Assembly (NCBI RefSeq): GCF_003315515.1
Contig: NZ_QNRY01000011.1
Span: 1-64,000 of the forward strand
Source: Brenneria salicis ATCC 15712 = DSM 30166
GTDB lineage: Bacteria; Pseudomonadota; Gammaproteobacteria; Enterobacterales; Enterobacteriaceae
DNA length: 64,000 nt
Direction: 5' to 3'
Positions 10,056 to 20,074 of this stretch are shown here, in pieces. The notes under the pieces are model-generated. The model worked only from the letters and a program-made list of their open reading frames with translations, had not been told where the DNA came from and made no database searches. Within the stretch, counting starts at the first letter, position 1, and every line of letters begins with the position of its first letter. Made by a program: the position numbers and the translations under genes.

Positions 10056-11006
10056 TCAATCAGCCAGGGCGATGACACGATCGTTCTCGCCCGGTTGACA
10101 TCCCGCCGCAATGGGAGACCAGCCGTGGCTAACGACAACGCGCCGTCCGTCATGACAAATTTCAAGGCGTTCGCTGCCAGGTAGTTGCGCCTGAATGAAG
10201 GTTTCGACGGTTTCCGGCAAGCTGATTTTCAGCCGCATGGCCTCACGGTCTGCCTTGGGATGATCGTCCAGATGCAACAACGGCACAAACGTCGATGCCA
10301 ACATCATCCAACGCGAGGGAATCGCAACGGGTTCAGGCGTATAGCGCGCCTGACGAAGCCAATCTTGCGCGCGCCCGCGCAAGTTTTCGCCATCGGCAAG
10401 GTTTCCCCACGCCACGGCGAGCAACTCCATGACCCACTGGTTACAGTTCTGATAGTCCAGACCAAAGGCATAGGCGTTGGCGCTGTAATCCGCCGCCAGC
10501 AATCGTAAGGCAAGCCGCGAGTCGAGCGCCGCTGAACGCAACTTTCGCGCCGCCTCCGCAGGGAGCTTGACTACCGAGATATAACCGAGCGATGCATTTT
10601 CAGTTCCCATCGCGAACCCGGCAAGCCCCTGATCGTAGATACGCGGCCGCCCTTCATCACAGGCGTAATAGAGTTGGCGCGCGGTCCATCGCCCATTTTC
10701 GCCACGCAAGGCAACCGCGGCATGTGAATAGCGGATATTAAAACGCGAGAGGTCAAGACCAGAACGGCTAATCAACACTGCATCCCCGTCGGTCGCGGCG
10801 AGTTCTTCGTCCACGACGGCGGCGAAACGCAGCAGCCTATCCTGCTGACCCGCGGAAAACTGCTGCGGGCGGTCACAAAAATCTGAACCCGCCGAAGTGG
10901 GGGACGATGATATGGGGGACGATGATGTGGCAGGAAGCTTCGCGCACCCCGTGGCTAGCATGACGACGGCCAGCACCCATGCGAACGGGCAGCCCTTCCT
11001 CATCAC
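10056..11006 (-). CDS. DUF2145-family lipoprotein
   Basis: This 316-residue exported protein has a lipoprotein signal ending in LATGC at residues 17-21, so Cys21 should be lipidated. The mature part has the DUF2145 pattern: FCDRPQQFSAGQQDRLLRFA, then ISRSGLDLSRFNIRYSHAAVA, QLYYACDEGRPRIYDQGL and YQNCNQWVMELLA. The conserved His, Cys and Asn residues recall papain-like or NlpC-type folds, but no activity is established and none is claimed. It overlaps the upstream exported-protein gene by 4 bases (ATGA), so the two form an operon. It is richer in G+C than the flanking fragments, which fits acquisition. Confidence 0.8.
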   Translation of the reverse strand: MMRKGCPFAWVLAVVMLATGCAKLPATSSSPISSSPTSAGSDFCDRPQQFSAGQQDRLLRFAAVVDEELAATDGDAVLISRSGLDLSRFNIRYSHAAVALRGENGRWTARQLYYACDEGRPRIYDQGLAGFAMGTENASLGYISVVKLPAEAARKLRSAALDSRLALRLLAADYSANAYAFGLDYQNCNQWVMELLAVAWGNLADGENLRGRAQDWLRQARYTPEPVAIPSRWMMLASTFVPLLHLDDHPKADREAMRLKISLPETVETFIQAQLPGSERLEICHDGRRVVVSHGWSPIAAGCQPGENDRVIALAD

Positions 11007-11467
11007 TGAGTAACGGCGCGTGCGGCGAGATCGTCGTGCCAGTTGTCGGCAAGCACTAGGTAAAAAGCTTCCCGCGTATCGCCACGAGCGAATTCCAGAC
11101 CGTAGACTCTCTGCTGAGCGAGCACCATGTCGCCGGCCTCCAAGCCTTGCTTGTCGAGAACCGCCAACGGCAGATCGAGCACGAGGCTACGCCGTGTATC
11201 ATCGCCTTGCAGGGTGACACGGCGAAATCCGGTGCGGTTAGGCGCGTCAGCAACATCAATGATGCGGTAATTGCCGCCCGCCGTCTTTTCATTATCCTTT
11301 GAACTGTCGCTCGATCCGCTTAACGAATCCGATACGCTCCCGCTGGATGCCGATCCTGCGCTGGAGGCCGATGAAGCGGATGACGCAAAGATTTCAGCCT
11401 GTGCGTGGAACGAAGCGCCGATGGCCGCCATCAGGCAGACATGACGAAAAATCGTTAGAAAGGCCAT
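11003..11467 (-). CDS. exported Ser-rich hypothetical protein
   Basis: This 154-residue protein has a signal peptide (about 1-24, ending HAQA) followed by a low-complexity Ser/Ala stretch (about 27-60). A compact C-terminal domain follows with GNYRIIDVADAPNRTGFRRV and a segment ending YLVLADNWHDDL. The family is not recognised beyond its pairing with DUF2145. Start ATG 11467 is preceded by AAGGAA. It is first gene of a two-gene operon whose upstream region holds the operator at 11672. It is probably periplasmic, and a joint function with the lipoprotein is inferred from the 4-base overlap only. Confidence 0.7.
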   Translation of the reverse strand: MAFLTIFRHVCLMAAIGASFHAQAEIFASSASSASSAGSASSGSVSDSLSGSSDSSKDNEKTAGGNYRIIDVADAPNRTGFRRVTLQGDDTRRSLVLDLPLAVLDKQGLEAGDMVLAQQRVYGLEFARGDTREAFYLVLADNWHDDLAARAVTQ

Positions 11468-11671
11468 ATTGGTTCCTTAAGTAAAGCAAACATTGACTAC
11501 GTTGTTCTTGACAAGAAAGCGTCGCGGTTCAATGCCGACATCTCTCTTTTAACGCTACCGCGGCAACGGCTATTCCGGCTTGAGATTCGTGCCGCGCACC
11601 GTGGGATCGATATGGTTTGGCCCGTATCTGATGCGCGGACGATTTTGCCGGGATAACAACATATTTCTTAA

Positions 11672-11685
11672 TGACCGATCGTTCA
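11672..11685. promoter_or_regulatory. candidate TetR operator, copy 1
   Basis: TGACCGATCGTTCA is an imperfect palindrome around CGATCG. With flanks (AATGA...TCATT, 11670-11687) it is an 18-bp near-palindrome with a single mismatched position in each arm. A 17-base stretch (TGACCGATCGTTCATTA) is repeated exactly at 12876-12892. It lies between the tetR stop and the start of the minus-strand exported-protein operon, about 205 bases upstream of that start. The rest of 11468-11828 shows no gene. Confidence 0.65.
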
Positions 11686-11828
11686 TTAGTACTCTACTAT
11701 TGAATGAACAGACAGTAAATACCCGGTTCGACAATATAGGCGCGCTTTTCGCGGCAGACCCGGAGGCCCAAGCCAAAAGAGACCGTTTGGCCACGCCGGA
11801 CAGGAGGCGGATACTATACGGACTGCGG

Positions 11829-12485
11829 CTATTCGTCAGGGCGTAGCAACAAGGTCAACAGCTTGCGGTGCGTCTCTTTGACGGCCTGCACCTCTCTCTG
11901 CGCCTTCTCCTTGTCCATCACCATCTGAGCTACCGCCGAATAGACGACGGGGGCCATCACAACGCTGAAGTTTTCGGTCAACGGACTGGGCTTTACCACA
12001 CCGGCCGCCACGTACCCATCGATAAGCGCCTGGCGATCTTTGCGTCCCTGCATGTTTCCGGCCCCCCATTTTGCGAGTAGGTGCGGCACACGATGCCCTT
12101 CAGTGATGAGAAGCCGGGCAATCGCAATCGTATCGTCGGTCAGTCCACCGTAGGCAAAATCAATAAGACGCTCGACAAGTTCGTCAGCATTTTCCACATC
12201 CCGCAACAGGTTCCAGTTGCTTTCCGAGCGGCTCATCAATTGCTCAAGGAGCGTCTCGAATATATCGTCCTTGCTGGCGAAATGGACATAAACGTTGGCC
12301 TTAGATATACCCGCTCGGCAGGCAATCCTGGAAATGCTGGCGGCGGTAAAGCCCAAGGCGTTGAATTCGGTCAGGGCCGCATCGAGAATCTGTCGGCGCC
12401 GAACTTCAAGAGGCAAACGCGTTCTTTTCTTTTTTTTGTTGGGATCAACCTCGGGCAGGGAGGCTGATGGATTTTTTTTCTTCAT
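11829..12485 (-). CDS. TetR-family transcriptional regulator
   Basis: This 218-residue regulator opens with a Lys-rich leader (MKKKNPSASLPEVDPNKKKK). It is followed by the TetR helix-turn-helix: RRRQILDAALTEFNALGF, ASISRIACRAGISKANVYVHF and ASKDDIFETLLEQL. The remainder is the variable ligand and dimer domain. ATG 12485 is chosen; a GTG at 12515 would add ten residues and cannot be excluded. It sits between two outward-reading units: the exported-protein/DUF2145 pair downstream on the same strand, and the MlaA-like gene on the opposite strand. Each has the same operator-like sequence upstream, so this protein is the likely repressor of both. The ligand is unknown. Confidence 0.9.
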   Translation of the reverse strand: MKKKNPSASLPEVDPNKKKKRTRLPLEVRRRQILDAALTEFNALGFTAASISRIACRAGISKANVYVHFASKDDIFETLLEQLMSRSESNWNLLRDVENADELVERLIDFAYGGLTDDTIAIARLLITEGHRVPHLLAKWGAGNMQGRKDRQALIDGYVAAGVVKPSPLTENFSVVMAPVVYSAVAQMVMDKEKAQREVQAVKETHRKLLTLLLRPDE

Positions 12486-12875
12486 ACTGCCAATGTCATA
12501 TGAGCGTCGGATCACAAGGCCTGCGCGCAGCCCCCGTACACGACCGGCGGAATTAACGGGGCCAGGAGGGAAGCGTTTCCCTCGCTTTGGCGTCGTTCAA
12601 GGCTGTAAGCATCAAAGCGAATACAATGCCGCATGCCACTCGCCGCAAATCGTTCGATCACTTCCGGCAAGGCGCCATCACTGGGCGCATATTGGCTAGC
12701 CGCCCTCGTGTTCAGGAGTGAATGGGCGCAGCCCTGGTTCGTCAGAGTTTAAAACACGAGGTCGTCAAACGCTCTCTTTTATTATTACCGCCCTCCTGGA
12801 CCGGAGCAACCGACCACTCCGCGCTCTCCAACGGGGCTGATACTGAAGTGGTTTAAACCGGCAAAAAAACATTAC
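12486..12875. other. intergenic region upstream of tetR
   Basis: No gene is supported here. The tetR promoter should lie in it, but no copy of the operator sequence was seen next to the tetR start. A 9-bp inverted repeat, CCTCGTGTT (12704-12712) and AACACGAGG (12753-12761), is present with a 40-base interior and no known role. Confidence 0.5.
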
Positions 12876-12889
12876 TGACCGATCGTTCA
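12876..12889. promoter_or_regulatory. candidate TetR operator, copy 2
   Basis: This is an exact second copy of TGACCGATCGTTCA, and identity continues for three more bases to 12892. It lies about 195 bases upstream of the MlaA-like start and is directly followed by TATGATATAAAT, which could supply a -10 element. Binding here would block that promoter. Confidence 0.65.
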
Positions 12890-13082
12890 TTATGATATAA
12901 ATCGCTTACCGCCCCACAACTCAAGCCAGTCAAGGGAAAATACGGCAGCGCATTTGCTCCTTCAGACTTCGGCATACATAGCGGGGGCCATGCAGCGGAA
13001 TGGGGGCAAATCCGGCCGCCGGACTGCTTGATGAAAATTACGGCTTGACCAACGGCCTTCTTCACAAGAAAGGAATACATCT

Positions 13083-13979
13083 ATGAATGCATGCCGCCTC
13101 ATCCTGCTTACCCTGATTGTGCTGGTTACCAGCGCCTGCGCCGGTGATAACGTGCAACAGAAGGCCGACGCTTCAAGTTCCCCTACGCCGATTGCCGCTG
13201 ATCGGGCCGCTGAGTCTTCAGCCTCCACGTCGGAAGCCGCTCGCGCAACGGGGATAGCGGGTTCCGCCAGAACCGGGACGGCTGCGGAGCCAGTCACACC
13301 GCCGTCTGCTGGCGATGCGCAAACCGTTCCCCTGACGTCGGCCAACGACGCGGTTTCGCCCGGCACGGAAGGATCCGCGCGCGATCCGTGGGAGGGATTC
13401 AACCGTCGGATGCACGGCGTCAACAATGGCATCGACAAATACGTGACTCGTCCCCTGGCGATCACCTATGAGAAGATCACGCCAGAATCGGTGCAATCAA
13501 GCGTGACGCGGTTCTTCAAGAACCTGGGCGAACCGACAACGGCCGTCAACCACACCTTGCAAGGAAGACCGGGGCAGGGCGCACAATCATTGGGGCGCTT
13601 TGTCGTCAACTCGACTATCGGGATCGGCGGCCTGTTCGATCCGGCGTCCCACATCGGCTTATCCAGGCAATCCAGTGAGGACTTTGGGCAAACGCTTGCC
13701 ACATGGGGCTGGCGCGATTCCCGTTATCTCGTGATGCCTTTACTCGGCCCACGTACCGTCCGCGACACCGTGAGCATGGTCGGTGACCAACCTCTGTCTC
13801 CCATCGGCTACGTGGAAAACAGCGGAGTGGCATACACGCTGCAAGTCATGAAACTGGTGGATGGGCGAGCGCGCGCGCTCCCCATGGACGAAGCCCGCGA
13901 ACAGGCGGAAGACGAATATGTGCTGGTGCGTGACGCCTGGATGCAGCGGCGTGACCGTCAGATAGATCAGGATCTGTGA
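13083..13979 (+). CDS. MlaA/VacJ-family outer-membrane lipoprotein paralogue
   Basis: This 298-residue lipoprotein has a signal with lipobox TSAC (Cys19). A long Ser/Ala/Thr-rich linker (about 20-95) is followed by the MlaA domain: DPWEGFNRRMHGVNNGID, the segment GEPTTAVNHTLQGRPGQG, GRFVVNSTIGIGGLFDPA, DFGQTLATWGW and YLVMPLLGPRTVRDT. MlaA sits in the outer membrane and removes mislocalised phospholipid by passing it to MlaC and the MlaFEDB importer. Here no mlaBCDEF gene is nearby, and the linker makes it longer than the usual 250 residues. It is therefore more likely an acquired paralogue than the housekeeping gene. ATG is preceded by AAGGAA. It diverges from tetR and carries an operator copy upstream. 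Confidence 0.88.
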   Translation: MNACRLILLTLIVLVTSACAGDNVQQKADASSSPTPIAADRAAESSASTSEAARATGIAGSARTGTAAEPVTPPSAGDAQTVPLTSANDAVSPGTEGSARDPWEGFNRRMHGVNNGIDKYVTRPLAITYEKITPESVQSSVTRFFKNLGEPTTAVNHTLQGRPGQGAQSLGRFVVNSTIGIGGLFDPASHIGLSRQSSEDFGQTLATWGWRDSRYLVMPLLGPRTVRDTVSMVGDQPLSPIGYVENSGVAYTLQVMKLVDGRARALPMDEAREQAEDEYVLVRDAWMQRRDRQIDQDL

Positions 13980-14033
13980 TAAAAACCGGACTGAGAGGTT
14001 AAACGGCCACAGTGGTCGGCATCTTTCGCCAGA

Positions 14034-14255
14034 TTAATTAACGACGTGATCCGCCAACTCGCCGATAGGTAAGATGTCGTCCTTTAGTCGTAATAGAAAG
14101 TTGAAGCAGATTTTCAGGCAGGGCAGCGCCTGAAAGACCTGCGCCACCAATGGCATAAACGCTGCATCTTTATCGGATGCGGACACTTCATGGTGTGCGA
14201 AGGTTTTCAGTAATTTCCGGCGTTGAATAATATACTGCGCGATTATTTCAAATGA
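14034..14255 (-). other. unrecognised open frame, possible C-terminal gene fragment
   Basis: A 73-codon frame with protein-like composition reads ...RRKLLKTFAHHEVSASDKDA..., MPLVAQVFQALPCLK, and ends ...GELADHVVN. There is no ATG before codon 34 and no ribosome site. It lies just downstream, on the same strand, of the SnoaL-like lipoprotein gene. Family not recognised. Confidence 0.3.
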
Positions 14256-14300
14256 TTATCCAGCGTTATTGCCGTGGCGACAATAACGCTTGTCCGTACA

Positions 14301-14804
14301 TTAAAACATGCCGTTCTGGTTGGCGCTGGTTTGTGGCACGGGCTGCACTACATCCCAATGTTCTACAATCTTCCCGTTGTCAACGCGCAGGATATCGACA
14401 ACGGCATTTCCGGTATCCTGCGGACCGTTTTTGGCGAAAACATGCAGATAGACCAGATTGCCGTCGGTCGCGGTGCGAATGATGCGGCTTTCGGCATGCG
14501 GATAACTTGCATAATAGTCCCGGAGCGCGGTTACAAGCGCTTCCCGTCCTGTCGCGATGAACGGATTGTGCTGGATGTAATCTTCGCTCAGATATTGATA
14601 CGCCAGATCCACATTGTGGTTAATTAAAACGGCGGTATAAAACTCAATCACCAGCGCCCGGTTTTTTTCTTCCTGCACCAGCTTTCTTTGACTGGTTTGT
14701 GTTAACTCCGTCGCTGCGGGTGACGGCGCTTGCCTCTGGGAACAGGCAGACAGCGACATCGTCAGGCAGAACGCACCAGCAATAACAATAAATCGTGGTT
14801 TCAT
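14301..14804 (-). CDS. SnoaL-like (NTF2-fold) lipoprotein
   Basis: This 167-residue exported protein begins MKPRFIVIAGAFCLTMSLSAC, giving a lipobox at Cys21. The mature domain fits the SnoaL/NTF2-like group: ALVIEFYTAVLINHNVDLAY, LSEDYIQHNPFIATGREAL, NLVYLHVFAK and GKIVEHWDVVQPVP. Relatives are predicted small-molecule binding or isomerase proteins; the substrate here is unknown. ATG 14804 is chosen for its GGAGAG ribosome site and immediate signal peptide. The longer reading to 14900 adds 32 residues before the signal and was rejected. Confidence 0.82.
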   Translation of the reverse strand: MKPRFIVIAGAFCLTMSLSACSQRQAPSPAATELTQTSQRKLVQEEKNRALVIEFYTAVLINHNVDLAYQYLSEDYIQHNPFIATGREALVTALRDYYASYPHAESRIIRTATDGNLVYLHVFAKNGPQDTGNAVVDILRVDNGKIVEHWDVVQPVPQTSANQNGMF

Positions 14805-14889
14805 CTTGTTCGCTCTCCGGTTCGACAAAATATCGGCTTTCCGACCGGCATCATACCAGTTTTGTCGCCAATCCCGCCGTATAAATAGT

Positions 14890-15060
14890 ATGAGTTCCAA
14901 TATTCAGCGATTTGTTATTAAATGCGCTGTAGATAATGTTAAAAGTAATGCTGTCGCAATGAGAAGTGGATTCACTTTCGAAGGCGCTTTACGAAATGCT
15001 GAGATACGGAATCGAATTTCCCATTATCCAAGTTTATACTCAAAACTAATAGGCTATTAA
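14890..15060 (+). pseudogene. C-terminal fragment of GNAT acetyltransferase (RimJ/RimL type)
   Basis: The 56 residues contain RFVIKCAVDNVKSNAVAMRS, then GFTFEGALRNAEIRN and HYPSLYSKLIG. This matches the last third of RimL-like N-acetyltransferases, where a DN..S..VA...GF..EG.LR pattern closes the acetyl-CoA site. The N-terminal two thirds, including the pyrophosphate loop, are missing. The sequence upstream is the promoter region of the divergent lipoprotein gene. It is AT-richer than the TetR cassette, so it is probably a relic. Confidence 0.75.
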
Positions 15061-15227
15061 TGACCCTTCAGCTATGGATGTTAATTTCGATATGGTTTGG
15101 CGATATTGATTTTGTTACTTGATATAGGTTAGCAATATAACAGGCAGGGTTTATAGTTCAACGCCTTTAGCCACTCATTTACACGCAGACTAAATATCTT
15201 CGCTATTAAATTTTTCTGCAATTATTT

Positions 15228-16237
15228 TTATTCCGATAAATATTGTCCCATAATGGATATCTGATCGTTATAAAAATCAATAGTTAATGTTGCGCCCACA
15301 GGCAAAGTAAGCATCGGATGTGTATGACAGCAATCGAAACCATCAACTATGGGGATTTGTTGCTCACCCAAAACCTCTGTCAATACATCATAGGGTTTCC
15401 GTCCACTTCCTGAGCAATCAAAAAGTTCATGTTTACCAAGGAGAATTGCACTTACTTTTTGGAAAATACCATTCAGTTTCAACATGGAAAATGAACGTTC
15501 AACAGTCGCTATGTCCTTCATGCTATCTTCAATAAACAAAATGTCGCCGGGCATTATTTCCGGCATCCATTCGCTTCCCTAAGATTACCCCCGATAACAC
15601 GGCCTTTTATCAGCCCCTGGCCTATAAAACGGCAGTTATTCTTGTATAGCGTTTTAGGGCGAACAGGTTTTATGTCATCCCAGTTAAGACGCTCGTCAGT
15701 CCATTTACTGAGAAGTTTGTAAGTGTAGTTACCCTTTTTTCGCCTGGTGAGTATATCAATAAAGCATTCATAGGTTGAGTCAACAAGGGGGGGGAATTCC
15801 CCGAAGGAAGGAACCAGCGCTGGGCCATAAAATGTGATCAATCCCGTTTTGGCATAAATACCTGCAAGCAGCGCGGTTGTATCCGAATATCCAATTATCA
15901 CTTTGGGATCCCCGATGAGAGCGTCATAGTCCAGAAAAGGTAGCAGAGAATTGCTATTATTTCCCCCTATCGTCGACATCACACAACGAACTTTCGGGTC
16001 ACGGACAAGTTCATTAAACTCATGTGCTCTCTCAGCAATAGTGCCTGACCGATAAAAATCAGACTTGCCGGTCAAATTGCCTGCTTTAAGTAGAAACCCT
16101 TTATCCTCCAGGAATTTTTTCCCACGGCTAAAGCGATTTGGGGCCGTTGTTGTTACCGGATCTGATGAGGAGAAAAAACCAATCGTATCTCCGACAATCA
16201 GAGGTTTTGCTAAAAGTGGAGTGCTTAATTTGGCCAT
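15228..16237 (-). pseudogene. MccF-like S66 serine peptidase, broken by internal deletion
   Basis: The family (LD-carboxypeptidase/MccF, S66) cleaves muropeptides or, in MccF, inactivates the antibiotic microcin C. The first part (16237-15554) carries PLIVGDTIGFFSSSDPVT, the GGNNSNSLLPFLD segment around the nucleophile region, GYSDTTALLAGIYAKTG and FYGPALVPSFGEFP, and ends at GRVIGGNL. The second part, in another frame, resumes at GSEWMPEIMPGDILFIEDS and continues through ERSFSMLKLNGIF to the HTHPMLTLPVGA C-terminus. Between GGNL and GSEW the family has about seven more residues. About 20 bases (2 modulo 3) are therefore missing at 15575-15583, shifting the frame. The S66 Glu and His triad members lie after the break, so the truncated product should be inactive. 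Immunity-type function is inferred from sequence resemblance. Confidence 0.8.
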
Positions 16238-16492
16238 CTGGAATCCTTGCCTTTATAGACGATCAGAAGAACGGTATGAATGTCCTCACAGACGAATCCG
16301 CAGAATGTTTTATTGTTTCGACATGAAGCTTAGCCAACAAATTCGCAGACGGGGAATCATATTCCGCAAATGGTACCGGAAGCAATAATCGACCCTATAT
16401 TGCCCCTGGGGGGTGAGTAATCTTTTGGGAAGTGAATAATGTATTCCACTATTATTTATTTGATTATTTATTTGATGGAATAGTTACCTAAG
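16238..16492. other. intergenic region between mccF-like pseudogene and nrdF
   Basis: This stretch is AT-rich, especially 16430-16490, and has no supported gene. It should hold the promoter of the mccF-like pseudogene near its low end. Confidence 0.4.
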
Positions 16493-16518
16493 CCCCTGAA
16501 TCAGCGATGATTCAGGGG
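16493..16518 (-). terminator. terminator of the nrdHIEF operon
   Basis: A perfect 11-bp stem (CCCCTGAATCA at 16493-16503, TGATTCAGGGG at 16508-16518) closes on a GCGA loop, 24 bases beyond the nrdF stop. The T-rich tail is better on the plus strand than on the minus strand, so efficiency is uncertain. Confidence 0.6.
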
Positions 16519-16541
16519 TTTGTCGTTTCAGGGCGGTTACC

Positions 16542-17528
<987 letters not shown>

Positions 17529-19679
17529 TTATAGCGCGCAGGACACACAGCCCTGAACCTCTGTACCTTCCAACGCCATCTGTCGTATACGAATGTAATA
17601 GATGGTTTTGATCCCCTTGGTCCAGGCATAGATTTGCGCTTTATTGATATCCCGCGTGGTGGCCGTATCACGGAAGAACAAGGTCAGCGACAATCCCTGA
17701 TCGACGTGCTGAGTCGCGGCGGCATAGGTATCAATAATCTTCTGCGGACCAATTTCGTAGGCATCCTGGTAATACTCCAGGTTGTCATTGGTCATATAAG
17801 GGGCAGGGTAGTAAACCCGTCCGATTTTGCCTTCTTTGCGAATCTCAATACGCGACACAATCGGGTGAATGCTGGATGTGGAATGATTGATGTAAGAGAT
17901 CGAGCCTGTCGGCGGCACGGCCTGTAAATTTTGGTTATAAATACCATAGGTCATGACCGATTCGCGCAAGTCCGCCCAATCCTGCTGATTGGGAAGCGTG
18001 ATCCCGGCCTGAGAAAACAGCGCCTGTACCCGTTCTGTGGCGGGCAGCCAGCTTTGCTCAATGTATTTGTTAAAATATTCGCCGCAAGCATACTTCGAGT
18101 TTTCAAAGCCTTTGAAGCGCTGGCCGCGCTCTATCGCCAACTGATTCGATGCCCGCAGCGCGTGGTAGGCCACGGTATAAAAATAGATATTGGTGAAATC
18201 AATGCCTTCCTCAGAACCGTAAAAAATACGTTCCTTGGCCAGATAGCCGTGCAGGTTCATCTGGCCGAGGCCAATGGCATGAGATTCGTCATTGCCTTTT
18301 TCGATTGAAGGTACGCAGCGGATGTGACTCATATCGGAAACGGCGGTCAGCGCGCGAATAGCCATTTCCACCGTTAACCCGAAGTCAGGCGATGACATTG
18401 CTTTGGCGATATTCAGCGAGCCGAGATTGCAGGAGATATCCTTGCCGACATAATGATAGCCAAGATCCTCGTCGTACACGCTGGCGTCATTCACCTGCAA
18501 AATTTCAGAACACAGGTTGCTCATATTGATGCGCCCCTCAATCGGGTTCGCCCGGTTTACCGTATCCTCAAACATCATGTAGGGATAGCCGGATTCAAAC
18601 TGGATCTCGGCAAGGATCTGAAAGAATTCTCTCGCTTTGATATGTGACTTGCGGATGCGCTTGTCATTCACCATCTCATGATACTTTTCACTGATGCTGA
18701 TTTCCGACAGTGGAACGCCATACACCTGTTCGACATCGTAGGGTGAAAACAGGTACATCACCTGATTCTCTTTCGCCAGTTGGAAGGTGATATCGGGTAT
18801 GACCACGCCCAGAGACAGCGTTTTAATACGGATTTTTTCATCGGCATTTTCGCGTTTGGTATCCAGAAAACGCAGAATATCGGGATGATGCGCGTTGAGA
18901 TATACCGCGCCGGCGCCCTGACGCGCGCCCAACTGGTTAGCATAGGAGAAGGCGTCTTCCAGCATTTTCATCACCGGAATAATGCCGGACGACTGATTTT
19001 CGATGCGTTTGATCGGCGCGCCGGTTTCACGGATGTTGGTGAGCATGAAAGCGACGCCGCCTCCACGTTTGGAAAGCTGAAGCGCTGAGTTAACCGCGCG
19101 ACCGATGGATTCCATATTGTCTTCAATGCGCAGCAGAAAACAGGAAACCAGTTCGCCACGTTGCTTTTTTCCGCAATTCAGAAACGTAGGCGTGGCGGGC
19201 TGGAACCGACCGCTGATGATTTCGTCCACCAGTGCGCTGGCAAGTGTGGCGTCACCCGCGGCAAGGGTCAGCGCGACCATGCAGACGCGATCTTCATAGC
19301 GTTCTAGATAACGTTTGCCGTCAAAGGTTTTAAGGGTGTAGCCAGTGTAATATTTAAAAGCGCCCAGGAACGTTTGAAAGCGAAACTTATGACGGTATGC
19401 TTGCTGGAAAAGACTTTTAATAAAACTGAAGGCGTATTGATCCAGAACCTGCGCTTCGTAATAGCCTTCCTCAACCAGATAGCGCAGTTTTTCCTCCAGA
19501 TTATGGAAGAACACCGTGTTTTGATTCACATGTTGCAGGAAATAGCGCCGTGCGGCCAGTTTGTCCTGTTCGAACTGGATGTGTCCCTCTGCGTCGTAGA
19601 GGTTCAGCATGGCGTTGAGAGAATGGTAGTCCAGCTCCGTGTTGGCTGGTTTCGTGATCACGGATTCTGTTGTTGCCAA
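17529..19679 (-). CDS. nrdE: NrdE, class Ib ribonucleotide reductase large subunit
   Basis: This 716-residue catalytic subunit reduces ribonucleoside diphosphates. Family features include [17 protein letters not shown] with an active-site Cys, [18 protein letters not shown], the radical Cys region SNLCSEILQ and the tail CVSCAL, whose Cys pair exchanges with NrdH. The start codon overlaps the end of nrdI by 22 bases. No ATP-cone is present, as expected for class Ib. Confidence 0.97.
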   Translation of the reverse strand: MATTESVITKPANTELDYHSLNAMLNLYDAEGHIQFEQDKLAARRYFLQHVNQNTVFFHNLEEKLRYLVEEGYYEAQVLDQYAFSFIKSLFQQAYRHKFRFQTFLGAFKYYTGYTLKTFDGKRYLERYEDRVCMVALTLAAGDATLASALVDEIISGRFQPATPTFLNCGKKQRGELVSCFLLRIEDNMESIGRAVNSALQLSKRGGGVAFMLTNIRETGAPIKRIENQSSGIIPVMKMLEDAFSYANQLGARQGAGAVYLNAHHPDILRFLDTKRENADEKIRIKTLSLGVVIPDITFQLAKENQVMYLFSPYDVEQVYGVPLSEISISEKYHEMVNDKRIRKSHIKAREFFQILAEIQFESGYPYMMFEDTVNRANPIEGRINMSNLCSEILQVNDASVYDEDLGYHYVGKDISCNLGSLNIAKAMSSPDFGLTVEMAIRALTAVSDMSHIRCVPSIEKGNDESHAIGLGQMNLHGYLAKERIFYGSEEGIDFTNIYFYTVAYHALRASNQLAIERGQRFKGFENSKYACGEYFNKYIEQSWLPATERVQALFSQAGITLPNQQDWADLRESVMTYGIYNQNLQAVPPTGSISYINHSTSSIHPIVSRIEIRKEGKIGRVYYPAPYMTNDNLEYYQDAYEIGPQKIIDTYAAATQHVDQGLSLTLFFRDTATTRDINKAQIYAWTKGIKTIYYIRIRQMALEGTEVQGCVSCAL

Positions 19680-20065
19680 AATTCAGTTACTCCCTTACGC
19701 ACATTTGCAACGTCTTCCGCGGTGCCAAGTAGCTCGAAGCGATACAGGTAAGGCACCTGACACTTCTGCGCGATAATGTCACCCGAGAGGCAGTACGCTG
19801 CGCCGAAGTTCATATTGCCTGCGGCAATGACGCCTCGCAGGTAATCACGATTTTGTCGTTCGTTCAGAAAATGGATCACCTGACGGGGTACGGCGCCTTT
19901 GCTGCTGCCGCCGCCATAGCTGGGCACCACCAGAATATAAGGCTGCTCCACTTTCAGGGTGGGAAGCCCGGTCGCGATGGGGATTCGCAGGGCGGGTAAC
20001 CCAACCCTGCTAATGAAGCGATGGGTGTTTTCCGACTGGCTGGAAAAATAGACCAGTGGGTTCAT
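19658..20065 (-). CDS. nrdI: NrdI flavodoxin-like activator
   Basis: This 135-residue flavoprotein supplies the oxidant for assembling the Mn-tyrosyl cofactor of NrdF. It opens with [14 protein letters not shown], the FMN phosphate-binding loop. It also has the loop [20 protein letters not shown] and [18 protein letters not shown]. Length matches E. coli NrdI (136). It lies 9 bases after nrdH and overlaps nrdE. Confidence 0.96.
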   Translation of the reverse strand: MNPLVYFSSQSENTHRFISRVGLPALRIPIATGLPTLKVEQPYILVVPSYGGGSSKGAVPRQVIHFLNERQNRDYLRGVIAAGNMNFGAAYCLSGDIIAQKCQVPYLYRFELLGTAEDVANVRKGVTEFWQQQNP

Positions 20066-20074
20066 CGCGCCCCC

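Noticed and set aside
12704-12761. 9-bp inverted repeat as terminator or element end
   Set aside because: The 40-base interior and lack of a T-run make a terminator unlikely, and no transposase is near.
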